Below, piece after piece: positions 22,951 through 34,547 of a DNA stretch of 64,000 nt (within the stretch, counting starts at the first letter, position 1; every line of letters starts with the position of its first letter). Under the pieces are notes generated by a model that was given only the letters and a program-made list of their open reading frames with translations, was not told the origin of the DNA and made no database searches. A program made the position numbers and the translations under genes. The DNA comes from Morella rubra. Lineage: Eukaryota > Streptophyta > Magnoliopsida > Fagales > Myricaceae. Location: NCBI GenBank assembly GCA_003952965.2, contig CM025851.1, positions 29,189,243 through 29,253,242 of the forward strand, read 5' to 3'.

Positions 22951-24993
22951 CAGTGACTAATGAGGAGCAAAAAGAAAAAAAAATTGATTGAGAGAGGCAC
23001 GGATGAGTAAAGAGGCTTGCATGGGCGACTTCTTTTATAGGTGTGAAAACAAAATTTAGTTTTTGGAGGTTTTTAACTCCTTATTTTTTATTTGAGGTGA
23101 CTTGATATGTGCTACACCTTTTCACACGGTTTTAAGGACCAAAAGTAGGGAATAGTTAACGTGTATGCATGGAGAATAGGAGAAAATGGCTTGCAAGGTC
23201 ACTTTTTGCTCTTTTTTTTTTTTTTTTTTTTTTTATGTCTGTGCACTAAAGTCACTATTGCATAGGGAAGATCACATTGTATGGCCACAAAATTTGGAGC
23301 GTACGCTTAGGGAAGAGCCCTGGGATTATGGTGAAAATTTCAAGTGAAAAGGATGTAAAATGAGTGAGAAAATGACATTTAACCGTGAGAAGCAAATGGG
23401 AAAAGTACCGAGAAATAGGCTTGAAAGTCCCAAAAATTTGACCCGAAGCCTTAGGGACCGAACTAGACCTACCCATAGGTGACTTTGAAAGACTTTTAAA
23501 ACTCAATAATGAACCCAAAACATGGCTATGATTTGAGGCCTTATTAGTGTAAAAGTTGTTAAAAAAAAAATGTGGAGGAGAGGAAAGAAGGGCACCACAA
23601 TGTCTATGTACAGCTTCTTCTTGTTTTTGGGTGGCCTAAATTGTAAAATTCTTATGCCACACATTAAAAGTATAGTGGTTAGAACTTATGTCTAAGATAA
23701 GGAAGGAATTTGCATGCAAAGTAAACCTAATTCAAGATAGATTAGTAATATGAAAATCTGTAATTTGTCATTTTACTATATGCTTAGTAACAAGTGACAA
23801 AAAAATAGATTAATAATATAAAGGTAGTTAACTTAAAACATACAAGTTCAAGTCCTTAGATTAATGAGTTTAGAACTTAAATTATAGAATTGCTAATATT
23901 TCTCTTTAAAGTGTTCAAATGTCATTTACGATGTTATTTTGCTATCTGCATTTCCATTGATCGACTGTGGTAAGTTAATTATCGATGATGCATATGATAC
24001 GTGTCACATCAACATCTCATGCATATGGGAATTTTGTTGACAGAAATGAAACTCATACCCAGAGGTGGTCCTAAGATCGGGTGACAGTACCGCTCACAGT
24101 GGGATAGTGCAAGCCACCACTGAGAGGAATAGTGGTCGGTATCCCTTGGCGATGGATCAATGTCCGCCTGACCGGATCCTGGTGCTAGGACACGGGACAG
24201 TCCCAGAGGAGAGGAGGACACACAACCCGGACTCTGGAGGTTAAACAAAGTAAAGAAAGGACACCTCTACCGACCAAAAATGAAAGAAAGAAAAAAAGCG
24301 AAATGACCGGGAAACAGATACATTTATTCTACACTACATCGCTCAGACTACATTGATTGGTTATTTATGGATGTTGCTCTTTCTCTATGTAAATTACTTC
24401 TATTTATATCGTTGTGTGCCATGTTCCCCACTCCCCCCTTACTAAGTCAATAAGATTCGCTTTTTTTCCTTGTTTATTATTTTGTATGTTCGGCTGCGAT
24501 CATTGGACTTGGCAGATGATGATATTCATGAGCGAGCAGACCTTGGATTTTGACACTCATATATTAGTTGTCAAGATTTGGACATATGTTAGGGATACCT
24601 TCGAGGTATACCTAGGGTACGAACCCCAATGGTTCCTCAAAGGGCCACCCCTGCCCCCTCTTCCCCGCGTGTTAAGACTTCAAGCTAGTAGATGTAGATC
24701 CAGCCCTCCTGCACATCATCCCTCCCCTACCGGCCCTACTGGCGGAAGGTTCAAGAAAGATGGTGTTTATAGACCTGACCTCTAACACCGAGCCAGAGGA
24801 TTAGTTGATTTTAGCAGTTGTCACTCTTTTGTTAGTTTGGGTTCAATTTAGCTGTTTCACAGACATTGTAGTACGAAAAGCTTTAGATAGCTTCCGCTTT
24901 TGTATTTCTCTTCTCTTTACTTTTGTATTCCTCCCAAAGCAGTTTTCTTATTTGTAAAAGAGAGACTGTGTTATTAGTAAAAAAAAAAAAATT
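22951..24993. other. Non-coding DNA between the gypsy remnant and the right direct repeat
   Basis: No pol domains are found on either strand. A frame at 24414-24785 has proline-rich residues but no recognised similarity. A GC-richer patch at 24060-24240 and a T-run near 23212-23234 are the only visible features. This may be further decayed LTR-element sequence. Confidence 0.4.
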
Positions 24994-25255
24994 ATGTATT
25001 TGCATTTCGAAATTTTCTCTTATTCTATTTCGTCCTTACCTACATTTGATTTTATGCTCTTAATTTTCACCTCTTTATAATTGTTCTTGATTTTATTATC
25101 ATTCCATTTCCTCAATTACTTCATTTTATTTTTTTCTTATTCACTTCAGAACTTTTAACTTATAGAATTATTTGAATGTCGCATTTTTGTTAAATTCCCG
25201 AAAAAAATTACATTTCCTTCCTTGATGTATTCTGAAATTCAAAATGAATTGCTCA
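24994..25255 (+). repeat. Direct repeat, right copy (about 260 bp)
   Basis: Partner of 21146-21404, preceded here by an A-run. Both copies lie in the same orientation. Confidence 0.75.
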
Positions 25256-25743
25256 AACTTTACGGCATTGTTTCCAGAGAAACTTCCATTTTCAACTTCC
25301 TCAAAATGACACCTATTTACAATGTTCTCACAAATTACTAATTTTATATATACATTAGCACCCTAACCCTATTATTTCTTTTATATAAATTATACTGTCC
25401 ATAAATATCCGACCATTAAGATAGCTGATAGGTGACAATAACCACATGCATGCATCCACAATCTGATCAATAAATAGGCATGTTGTAAAAGACCTAGTAC
25501 ATTAATGTTTAAGATTCTAATAATTACGGTACCTTACAAATGAGGAGTCAACATGGAGTTAATTAAGTATCTTGTTTCGTTTCATTCTGAACTGTCACAA
25601 AGCCTTTTTTTCTGCGAAGAATTTTTTAAAGAGACATGACATAAGTATCGTTTTGGAAAAGTCCAATTCAAGCAAATTAGGCGCCTAAAAAGAGAGCCCT
25701 TTCTGATAGTGATTTCAGGTACTTCTAAAGAAAGCATGAAAGT
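25256..25743. other. DNA downstream of the GLR fragment, last GLR exon not found
   Basis: A GLR gene should have another exon here encoding the fourth membrane segment and cytoplasmic tail. I see no such sequence, so the 3' end of the gene is missing or beyond recognition. Confidence 0.4.
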
Positions 25744-25842
25744 TTAAAAGAATTCATTGATAGCCAACGCTAATCTGTAGTAGTATTGACAAGTAGTACT
25801 TGTGTAGAAACTGAAAGTGCAGAAGTTGTAATTCGAACTCAC

Positions 25843-26237
25843 AAAGCCAAATCCTCCAAATCTGTAAGGTGGTGCGGAGGCAGTAAATCCCTTGCAATAT
25901 TTGTTGATGAAAACTTTCTGGTATGGAAGTTCAAGAAAGGCAGCAACTATCTTCTTCCTTTTGAATTCCGCTTTATAATGAGATTCGTTCGTAAGTATAA
26001 CGATGTTCTTCGAATCAAATCCGAGCACATTCTCAAGGTAATTCCTTACAAATGAATTACCATCGCAACCAACTGGTGAGTTGCTGCTCTTTAGCGACTC
26101 GATATCTATGCCTGGCTCTAATCTTTGCAATGTGAGCATTGAAGACAGACTAGCAGTGTAGCTTGAGCTTAAAATCAACACAACAAAGAGCCACACGATC
26201 ACCACCACCCGAGTAAAGTTGCTATAAACTTTCTCCC
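25843..26237 (-). pseudogene. GLR exon: M3 and ligand-binding lobe S2
   Basis: The acceptor TTTTTGCAG ends just before 26237 and the donor GTGAGT follows 25843. The exon encodes GEKVYSNFTR, the M3 segment with SYTASLSSML, and lobe S2 ending in RFGGFGF. It is open throughout. The stretch beyond 25843 to 25744 is intron read-through. Confidence 0.85.
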
Positions 26238-26441
26238 CTGCAAAAAGATCATAAACCATGGGGTGACTCAAGGCTGGCTGGTTCTGGGTCATCCAAAAAA
26301 GGGCAACCATCCCGTTCACGAGCATTCATGTTGGTTTGCTGTTAATTAGGTGCATGGTTTTCTTATAAAATCCATCTGTGTAGCTTCTGCATAATTAACA
26401 CCATACAATACTTATCATAATGTTGGACATATGCTACTTAC

Positions 26442-26748
26442 TGTGAGCGAAGAAGAGGGTGGAAAATGTGAACCAAAGCGTGGTGCCAATTTGTTTCTTC
26501 CATGGGCCACTGAACTCAGGATTGAATCGATGCTCGAAGAACCAAACTATAAGCATTGTAATGTAAATTATCATGGCACCGGTTATCAACCATGTTTTCC
26601 AGGTGAAAGGCTTCAAAAACATCCACGCGGACTCCTCAGTTGAGGGAACGATCATGGACAACCCCGACTCGGCATACGGCTGAGAAAATTCCACGTATTC
26701 CAATCTCTCGGCTAATATGGTTAGGTCCCCTACGACAGCATCAAACAT
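26442..26748 (-). pseudogene. GLR exon: end of S1, M1 and pore
   Basis: Acceptor AACAG before 26748 and donor GTAAGT after 26442. It encodes FDAVVGDLTILAERLEYVEF, the M1 helix around WKTWLITGAMIIYI, and the pore region ending in FSTLFFAH. Open throughout. Confidence 0.85.
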
Positions 26749-27683
26749 CTGTTTTGATCCACATGAAAAGCGTGGTCTTTATCAGGAACAAGAGGTTTTA
26801 ATTGGAAATTGAAGAAAATAATAATCAAATGAGAAATTTGTTGCGGCTTTATGTACAGCTAACTTTAGTTTACTCAAAGATTCACTGTTCCAAGCGGCCT
26901 CTCGTCTCTTTGAAGAGAATCCATTCACACCCACACAAATCATTGGAAAAGTCTTGCAGGATTTTCTTGAAGGGCAAGTCAGAAATCACTTCCTCTTGAA
27001 AGCAACAAGACATCTTTGGATATAAGTGAAACACCCAGTCAATGGTCTTACTTCAATAGCCTTGGGGAATTTGACCCGTAGGAAACTTGACTAGTAGGCC
27101 CGCTCTCTTCTATGAAAGATGTGTTGGCGTCAGCTGTATAATTTGGAGGTCTTCTATGATTCTAGCTTAAAGATCTGATTTCAGAAGATCATGAAAATCA
27201 AGATGATTGAGATTTGTGTAATTAGCTTTAATTAGTTGATTCTGTATCAATTGGTTACCATGTATAGTTGCCTCCTCTTTCTATAAAAAGATGACTCTTT
27301 GTACAGTTTAGACACACTTCTAAATATACAAAGTATTATTCTCTTTCTCTATCTTGTTTATTATTTCAACAAGATGGAGAGCAAATTACATTTAATGCTT
27401 AATTAACTTCCTCTTGACAGCAATTAAATGTTGGTATTCTATCAAATTGGATATCATATATTCCAAATACCACGCCCAAAGTTCATTTTGTTTGTTGTAA
27501 ATAATGGCACAACATTTCGATAATTAAGCTCACGCATATATGTGAACACTTAAAAAAGAACTAAGAAATTGGACAGAAAAATAGAAAAGGGGAAAGCTTA
27601 TTTGTTTAGTGTCATTCACGACACAATATCAACAAGGAGATTTAAGAAACTAAATGATTGGTATATGAAGCTGAAGTTGTTAC

Positions 27684-27818
27684 CTTGTCGGTGACACAGC
27701 GAACCAATGACTCATAGGAACCATGGTAGGGCCTAAATTCATATGGCAGAGTATAACTCAGATTAGCTAGCACCGTCTTGAAAACTTGAATGCACCAACC
27801 ATCATAAGCTTCTGGGTC
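27684..27818 (-). pseudogene. GLR exon fragment left of the CACTA insertion
   Basis: 135 nt from the CACTA junction to the donor GTAACA, encoding DPEAYDGWCIQVFK to CVTDK. It continues the S1 frame begun at 37511-36960. Confidence 0.85.
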
Positions 27819-28040
27819 CACTACTAGAAAATTACTTTTAGTGACGAAATTTTCGGTGACGAATTGAATTTCGTCACTAAAAGTCAATTTTTAGTGACAA
27901 AATGCTATTTTCGTCACAAAAAAGATTTTTTCGTGACGAAATTACTTTTCCTCACCAATTTCGTCACTAAAGGTTTTATTTGTGACGAAATAAAATTGTT
28001 GTCACTAAAAGTTAATCTTTTGGTGACGGAAAGTTTCGTC
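27819..28040. repeat. CACTA copy 1 left terminal and subterminal repeats
   Basis: At least ten copies, in both orientations, of a TTTCGTCACTAAA / TTTAGTGACGAAA word fill the first 220 bp. The same words occupy the last roughly 190 bp of the element (about 36770-36959). In CACTA elements such subterminal repeats bind the element-encoded TNPA-type protein. Confidence 0.85.
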
Positions 28041-29090
28041 ACCCACCGATCGATCGTATCGTAACCGTCTGCAAATACAAAAGGACGATCGATTGTCAAT
28101 ATATGACGATTGATCGGTAAGCGTAACCGTCACTTTTTTTGAATCGCCATTCAACGAATGGGAAGATGCCACGTGTTAGAACATAGCGATCGATCGGTTA
28201 GTAACTACCGATCGATCGTCACAAACGATTATATGAAACCGCTGAAGTCATTTTTACCGGTTATCTCTCCACGAAATCTCTCGAATCCTCTCAAAGTGCA
28301 AAGAGCCATTTCGTGCTGCATTGTCTTTCAAAGGCGTGGAATCATCCTTCATTGTCTTCTACGTCAAAGGTACGTACTTATATTTTTTTTAAGCAATATT
28401 AAGCGGTTGTTAGTAGCAAATTTTTAGTTTACGTTTTCTAATTTGCTATATCATCCATTTAGGACCGGAAAATATATTTATTTTATTGTTGATGCATGTT
28501 TTAAGAGTTTAGGAGTATTATGGGATCAATTTTGGGTGATTTTGGGCCTGTTTTGGGTTTTGGAACGCCTGTGTGTATTTGTTCCCGTAACGATCGATCG
28601 CCTCCATTGGCGATCGATCGGTGTGTAAGTGGTAGGTCAAATGATCGATCGGTTAAATTCACCGATCGATCGCTGAATTTGGTACGAGCGATCTTTGATC
28701 GTCTCCTTGAAACTGTGCATTTCAATTCGAGCGATCGATCGTTTATATAGACGATCGATCGTTATTAGTATCATCGATCGCTTACACCTAAGCGATCGAT
28801 CGGTAAGCTACAATGTGAAGCATACCGTTTTGATTAAGCAGCGATCGATCGCATTTGTGGCGATCGATCCCTCAGTGATACTGTGCGTTTGGTTTCATGG
28901 ACGATCGATCGTCTGTGCACTGAAACGCGTCTTTTAACCGATAGCGTTCGATCGGTCAAATGGATTGATCGATCAATATATTTAGTGATTGATCGTAAAA
29001 TTTACAAACGATCGATCGTCATATTTATGATCGATCATAAAATTTAGAAACGATCGATCGACACATTTAGTGATCGATCGGTATGTTTTT
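28041..29090. repeat. CGATCGATCG palindrome array, left end of CACTA copy 1
   Basis: About two dozen exact or near-exact copies of the self-complementary word CGATCGATCG, or its core GATCGATC, are spread over about 1 kb, often 20-40 bp apart and denser in 28590-29090. They lie between the terminal repeats and the first ORF, apparently largely within a 5' intron (donor GTACGT at about 28369, acceptor TTTGCAG at about 29193). Their density is far above what chance allows. Confidence 0.85.
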
Positions 29091-29203
29091 TTCAACTTCA
29101 TTAATAATTACGTGATTGTGATTGCTTTTTTTTTTTTCAAAGTAATACGTTATTGTGATTGCTTATTAACACATTTATATACAACTTTTGCAGTATACAT
29201 AAA

Positions 29204-30120
29204 ATGTCAGGAGTTAAGCTTGCACGCACAACGAGAACTGGGACGGGATCGTCATCCCAAGAGCAAGAAGTCGCTGATCCAATGATGACCTTGGAGAGGC
29301 GAATGGAGTACCTGAGGGGGCGGCCAGTGGCCAAAGAGCGTCCTGTTTATTGTACGAGGAGCACTCCCTCTACCAGCTCTTCGAGTACAAGGATTTCTTC
29401 ATCAGCTCTCGTGGACTGAGGAGTTTTGCGTGGACGCAGTTGTGTAATATTTCTTCTGTGCACTCGTCTCGGTTGATAGAGCACCTGAGGTGCAGCTAGA
29501 GGTGCGAGGTGTGCAGTTCTTATTCTCGGCAGACGTCATTGCCGATTTCTTAAACTGCCCCCGACCTGAGAGAGCCCTTATTTCTTGGCGGTACCCCTGA
29601 ATGATGAACAGAGGACATCAAAGTAGGATTTGTGGACGTTGATGACTGGGAAGACCTCTGCAGTGGTGGCAGCATAATTAAGCAGAGTGAGTTCAATGAG
29701 TTTTGGCGGATTTTGCACCTTATCTAGACGCCGAACGTCGATGGCAGAACTCATTCCACCGAGTGTCCGTTCACGAGAGCTCAGTGCATGCTCTTACTAG
29801 GTCAACAGACGTGGATAGATTTTTCATTGTACATGTTCGAGGTGATTATGGATGAGGCTTAGGAAATTAAGGAATATAGCCTCTCATATGGCGTGTTTCT
29901 GACTCAGTTCCTCATTTTCGGGGAGTCGTGATCGCTGCCTAGGATACACGTAAGGAGGTTAAGAGTGCGCTGAACAAGTTCACTCTGTCCAGGAGCCGGG
30001 GCCAGGAGGGGGCATTAACTCGACGGTTCGCTCGTAGAGCAGCAGCGGTCGTAGAGGCGGCATCACTTCCTTCGACATTAGCGTCAGAGGCACCTATAAT
30101 GAATCATGAAGTGCTTGAGT
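29204..30120 (+). pseudogene. Transposase_32-like (putative plant transposon protein) ORF of CACTA copy 1
   Basis: An ATG at 29204 opens a Ser/Thr-rich N-terminus (71 codons to a stop at 29285 in one frame, another frame to 29419). Further segments in shifting frames read YKDFFISSRGLRSF, VRGVQFLFSADVIADFLNCP and TPNVDGRTHSTECPFTRAQC with LLLGQQTWIDFSLYMFE. This pattern (a short domain with a V-R-G beta turn, an FL.cP-type helix, then a basic C-terminal region) resembles the Pfam 'putative plant transposon protein' family. The same segments occur in CACTA copy 3 at 63151-64000. Frameshifts and a truncated C-terminus make this copy inactive. The family call is tentative; the position upstream of the transposase and on the same strand suggests an element accessory gene. 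Confidence 0.55.
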
Positions 30121-30355
30121 TCTGAAAATGAATCATGAAGTTTGAGAAGCCTGGAGGATGATTACAGGAGTGTTTTTTTTAATAGTGATACATGTATAAT
30201 GTTTGAGCTTTATATTTAATGTTTGATTATTGAAGTGCTTGAGTTCTGGAAATAAATTATGCAGTTTGAGAAGCATGGAGGATGAATATTGGAGTGTTTT
30301 TGACTTGTTATGTTTGAGTTTATTTTGGGATAAAATGTGTGTACCTGTAGACCCG

Positions 30356-30407
30356 TTCAAGGGTTAAGACGCGATAAATATGCGTTTATCACGTAATAAC
30401 CCTTGAA
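30356..30407. repeat. Large near-perfect palindrome in CACTA copy 1
   Basis: A 52-bp inverted repeat begins TTCAAGGGTTAAGACGCGAT and ends with the approximate inverse. It is followed by a second palindrome, TGTCCACAATATGGACA (30409-30425), and by TATGACGTCATA near 30541. The large palindrome is kept in copy 3 near 61742-61793. It could form a hairpin in single-stranded DNA or RNA or serve as a dyad binding site. Confidence 0.7.
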
Positions 30408-30781
30408 TTGTCCACAATATGGACAGTTTGAGATTGTGTATTCGTGGTTGGACGAGTTCGGTACTTGTGTCCTGTCCTGTCTTGGAGGAAATTCGGTATC
30501 ATCTACCTTTTGTCTTCTGGGTATACTACTAGCATTGGTGTATGACGTCATACAACTATCGTTGATGACGTTTGCCTCCAACGCTGGTGCGTGTATTTGG
30601 GGACTGGGGGAGATGCTGCCGAATTTTTTTCGAGGTATGGATGGACACAAGTTGAACTGATGTTCAACTCCAAATGCACAATCTTGAATGGGATAGGACC
30701 TATCAGCTGGGCTTAAAGTCAAGTTACAATGATTGGGTGTTTATGAATTACTTAATTTGTGTATTTTTTAGATTGGTGGCG

Positions 30782-33700
30782 ATGGATAAAAGTTGGGTTT
30801 ACGAGAAAAATCGGTTTGGTGAAAAGTATGCGGAGGGGGTCCGTGGGTTTGTCGGTATGGCTGCTTGTTGTGTAGACTCTCGGGGTCAGATCAGATGTCC
30901 GTGTCGGAAGTGCAGAAATGTAGTGTTTCAAGTGTTGGATAAAATGGAAGATCATATATACATTAATGGGTTTGATGTGAGCTATAAGTCATGGGTGTTT
31001 CACGGGGAGGGTATTCAACTTACTTCAAAGTTGAGTCAAGAGTCCGGTGCGAGCTTACCATATAGTGATGATGATTTAGAGGGAGATAACTCTGATAGAA
31101 TAGAGGAAATGTTAACCGATGTTCGTGCCGATTAGATGGTGGGGCGGCAAGGGTTGAAACGGAGAACCCTAATATTAAGGAAACCCCCACTTGGGGACCG
31201 AGGCTTCGACACCACTTAATAAATTATGGGAAGAGGCAGAACATGAATTGTATCCTGGATGTACCAAGTTTAGTAAGTTGTCATTTACGGTTCGGTTGTT
31301 GCACGTGAAGTCGGAGAATAAGTTGTCGGTTAAGGCATTTGATATGATATTACAATTGATTAAGGAGGCATTGCCAGAGGGGGAGACGCTACCAGGATCG
31401 TATTACGAGGCGAAACAATTGAAAGGATCTTGGGTTTAGTTATAACAAAATCCATGCATGTCAAAATGATTGTGTGTTGTTTTGGAAGGAAAACAGTGAG
31501 TTAGACAGATGTCCGATATGTGGGGTGTCTCGGTGGAAATTCGAAAATGATTTGCGCAATCGAATTCCAGAAAAGTGTTGCGTCATTTCCCTTTAATCCC
31601 TAGACTTAAACGTTTGTTTACCACAAAAGATGTAGCAATTGACATGAGATGGCATAAGGAAAAACGGGTCGATGATGGGGAGAGTTTGAGGCATCCTGCA
31701 GATTCATTGGTTTGGAAGAATTTTGATAAGGACCACGATTGGTTTGCTCAAGATGCCCGCAACGTCCGCCTTGGTCTTGCTTCTGACGGGTTTAATCCGT
31801 TCGGAAACATGAGCAATGCGTACAGTATTTGGCCGGTCGTTGTGTTTCCATATAATTTACCCCATGGAGGTGTATGAAGGTCCCATTTTCACTAATGACT
31901 CTTCTGATTCCGGGTCGAAAGTCACCGGGAAATGATATTGATGTATATCTTCGACCCTTAGTGGAAGAGTTGAAACAACTATGGGAAGATGGAGTTGAGA
32001 CACATGACGCTTCAGATGGGACGACATTTAAGATGCATGCAGCTTTGATGTGGACCATAAATGATTTTCCAGCATATGCCAATTTATCTGGATGGAGTAC
32101 CAAAGGGAAGTTGGCATGTCCAACGTGTAATTTAGACACTGACTATAAGTGGTTGAAGCACGGGAGAAGAATGTGTTATATGGGTCATAGGAGATATTTG
32201 ACACCGGGGCATGCATGGAGATATGATGTGGATACGTTCGATGGGAAAGAAGAACATAGACTTCCGCCTGAGGAGTTAACTGGTGAGGACATATTGGAAC
32301 AATTGACGCATGTCGGGAGACTATCTTTGGTAAAGCGTCAGGGAAGAATAGGGGAAAGAAGAAACAATCGTCGGAACGTTTGAATTGGACGAAGAAGAGC
32401 ATATTTTTCCAACTGCCGTATTGGAGTACATTAGGGTTACGGCATAACTTGGACGTGATGCACATCGAGAAGAACATATGTGACAACGTGATTGGGACGG
32501 TGATGAATATCGAGTTCAAGACCAGAGATTCAGCGGGTGCACGTAAAGATTTAGCTGAAATGGGGGTCAAAAAAGACTTGCACTTGGTGCATGACGGTCG
32601 GGTTGAATTGATGCCTCAAGCGGTGTATACTTTGATTCGGAAGAGCGAAGGAGGGCCTGTGAGTGGTTAAAAGATGTGAGGTTCCCGATGGTTATGCAGC
32701 TGAGATTTCACGTTGTGTGAATCTAGATGAGTTGAAGGTTTCTGGAATGAAAAGTCATGATTGTCATGTGTTCTTGCAGAGGGTTCTTCCAGTGATGATC
32801 CGAGGGTTGTTGAAGGAAGACGTGTGTGGCGCAGTGACTGAATTATGTTTGTTTTTTCGAGAGTTGTGTTCTCGTACGTTGAAGATTTCTGTATTGCAGA
32901 GGATGTCAGAAGATATCGGGATAATTTTATGCAAGTTGGAAATGATTTTTCCACCCGTTTTTTTTACAATAATGATGCATTTGGCAGTCCACTTACCGCG
33001 CGAAGCAATGCTTGCTGGACCAGTACAATATAGATGGATGTATCCAGTTGAACGGTTGATGGGTCGCTCGAAACGGAATGTGAAAAATAAGTCTCGTCCC
33101 GAAGGGTCGATTGCAGAAGCGTATATTGAGAATGAGTGTTCGACATTTTGTTCCCAATACCTCCGAGGGGTCGAAACAGTGTTTAATCGCAGAGATCGAA
33201 ACTACGATTCTGACGGCGATCCCGAGATACGAGGAAGGTCATTGGATGTGTTCACTCAGAGAATTAGATTGCTAGGGGCTGGAAAAGGACATGACATAGA
33301 CCGAACAGAGTTCAAGAAAGCTCGGTGGTTTGTGCTGAACAATTGCAAAGGCATCAGCAACTACTTAGAGTAAGTAAAATAAAATTTCATAGTTTTCTAT
33401 AATATACAGACGTTGATTAACCTTATCATTACAGTGAACACATGGACGAACTTCGCGCGCAAGGAGTTGGTAACATTTCTCGTATGCATGAGGAACAATT
33501 TCCGGATTGGTTCTTAGGGCGAGTAAGTGTTATTGACAAATAATTCAAATTTAAATTCGTGTATTTGTTTTTAATGACCTTCTAATATATTGTTGTAGGT
33601 TCAAAAATTACGTTCTCAAAATCCATGTACATCGATCGATGAATTGTATTCATTGGCACGTGGGCCTGATACACGAGTGATGCGTTATTCTGCATGTGTT

Positions 33701-34285
33701 ATGAACGGATGTAGATATCATACAGTACAACGGGAAGAACGTCGGAGAACTCAGAACAGTGGTATTGTAGTACCGGGATCACATGAGGGAAATCCAATAG
33801 AATTTTACGGAAGGCTTGTAGACATTTATGCCATGCAATACTTGCGGGGAAATACTGTATATTTGTTTAAGTGTGATTGGTGGGACGTCGGAGATCACCG
33901 TGGAATTCGTATCGACGAGAACTTTAAGAGCATAAACACTTCCCGACTGTGGTACTTAGAAGATCCATTTGTTTTGGCTAATCAAGCAAGTCAAGTGTTT
34001 TATCTAGTTGATAATCTGCATGGACCTACATGGCGAGTCGTGCAGAAGTTGTCGTGTAGAAATGCATATGACATTCCCGGCCTGGATCCGGATGGTGAAG
34101 TTGATGTAAACATTGAATCGGGAGCAGCCATCGTGAATGAAGCGTATCAAGAGGACGATGCCATTGACTTGTTTATAGACTTCCGACAGTTTAATCTTAA
34201 TCCACTACGGAGGGATGACGTTACGCCAAACGTTATCCAAGCTTCTGAGGCAATTGATCGGCGAAAAAAAAAGACGTATAGATAG
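30782..34285 (+). pseudogene. CACTA TNP2-type transposase gene, copy 1
   Basis: The chosen ATG is at 30782 (MDKSWVYEKNRFGEKYAEGV), the start of the transposase-associated domain with CPCRKC near residue 41. The Transposase_21 core follows (ELYPGCTKF, DGFNPFGNMSNAYSIWP, TINDFPAYANLSGWSTKG, ACPTCN, then NLDVMHIEKN). A DUF4218-type region (LCLFFRELCS to RPEGSIAEAY) and, after introns 33370-33434 and 33523-33598, a DUF4216-type region (YLFKCDWWDVG, SRLWYLEDPF, VFYLVDN) complete it. The product would bind and cut the element ends in the nucleus. Relative to copies 2 and 3 it has small indels near 31131, 31427, 31869, 32340 and 32665 and an extra A near 34270 that removes an acidic tail. The splice joins I chose keep the frame. 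Confidence 0.9.
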
Positions 34286-34547
34286 TAACGATGTTTCAGA
34301 GGGGGATGAAGCAGAAATTGAAGAGAATACCGAAGAAAGTGGGGACGAAGATTCGTTCGAAAGTGATAGCACTCTACTGAGGATGAGGCATCGGGCGATA
34401 ACGTGCAAGAATCAGATTCTGATTAATAATTTCTTTCATGTATATTTTCTTTCTAATGTTGATGTTTGCTGAACTATTTTTACTGTTACTGTCTCGTTTA
34501 CCATATCTTTATCGTTTATTTTGTTATGTCACAGCTTCTACGGTGAA

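Noticed and set aside
24414..24785. 123-codon frame with a proline-rich C-terminal part
   Set aside because: No recognised similarity, no splice or promoter context, and it lies within transposon debris.
28041..29090. Regularly spaced palindromes considered as a CRISPR-like array
   Set aside because: Units are about 10 bp, spacing is irregular, and the array is part of a plant CACTA element.
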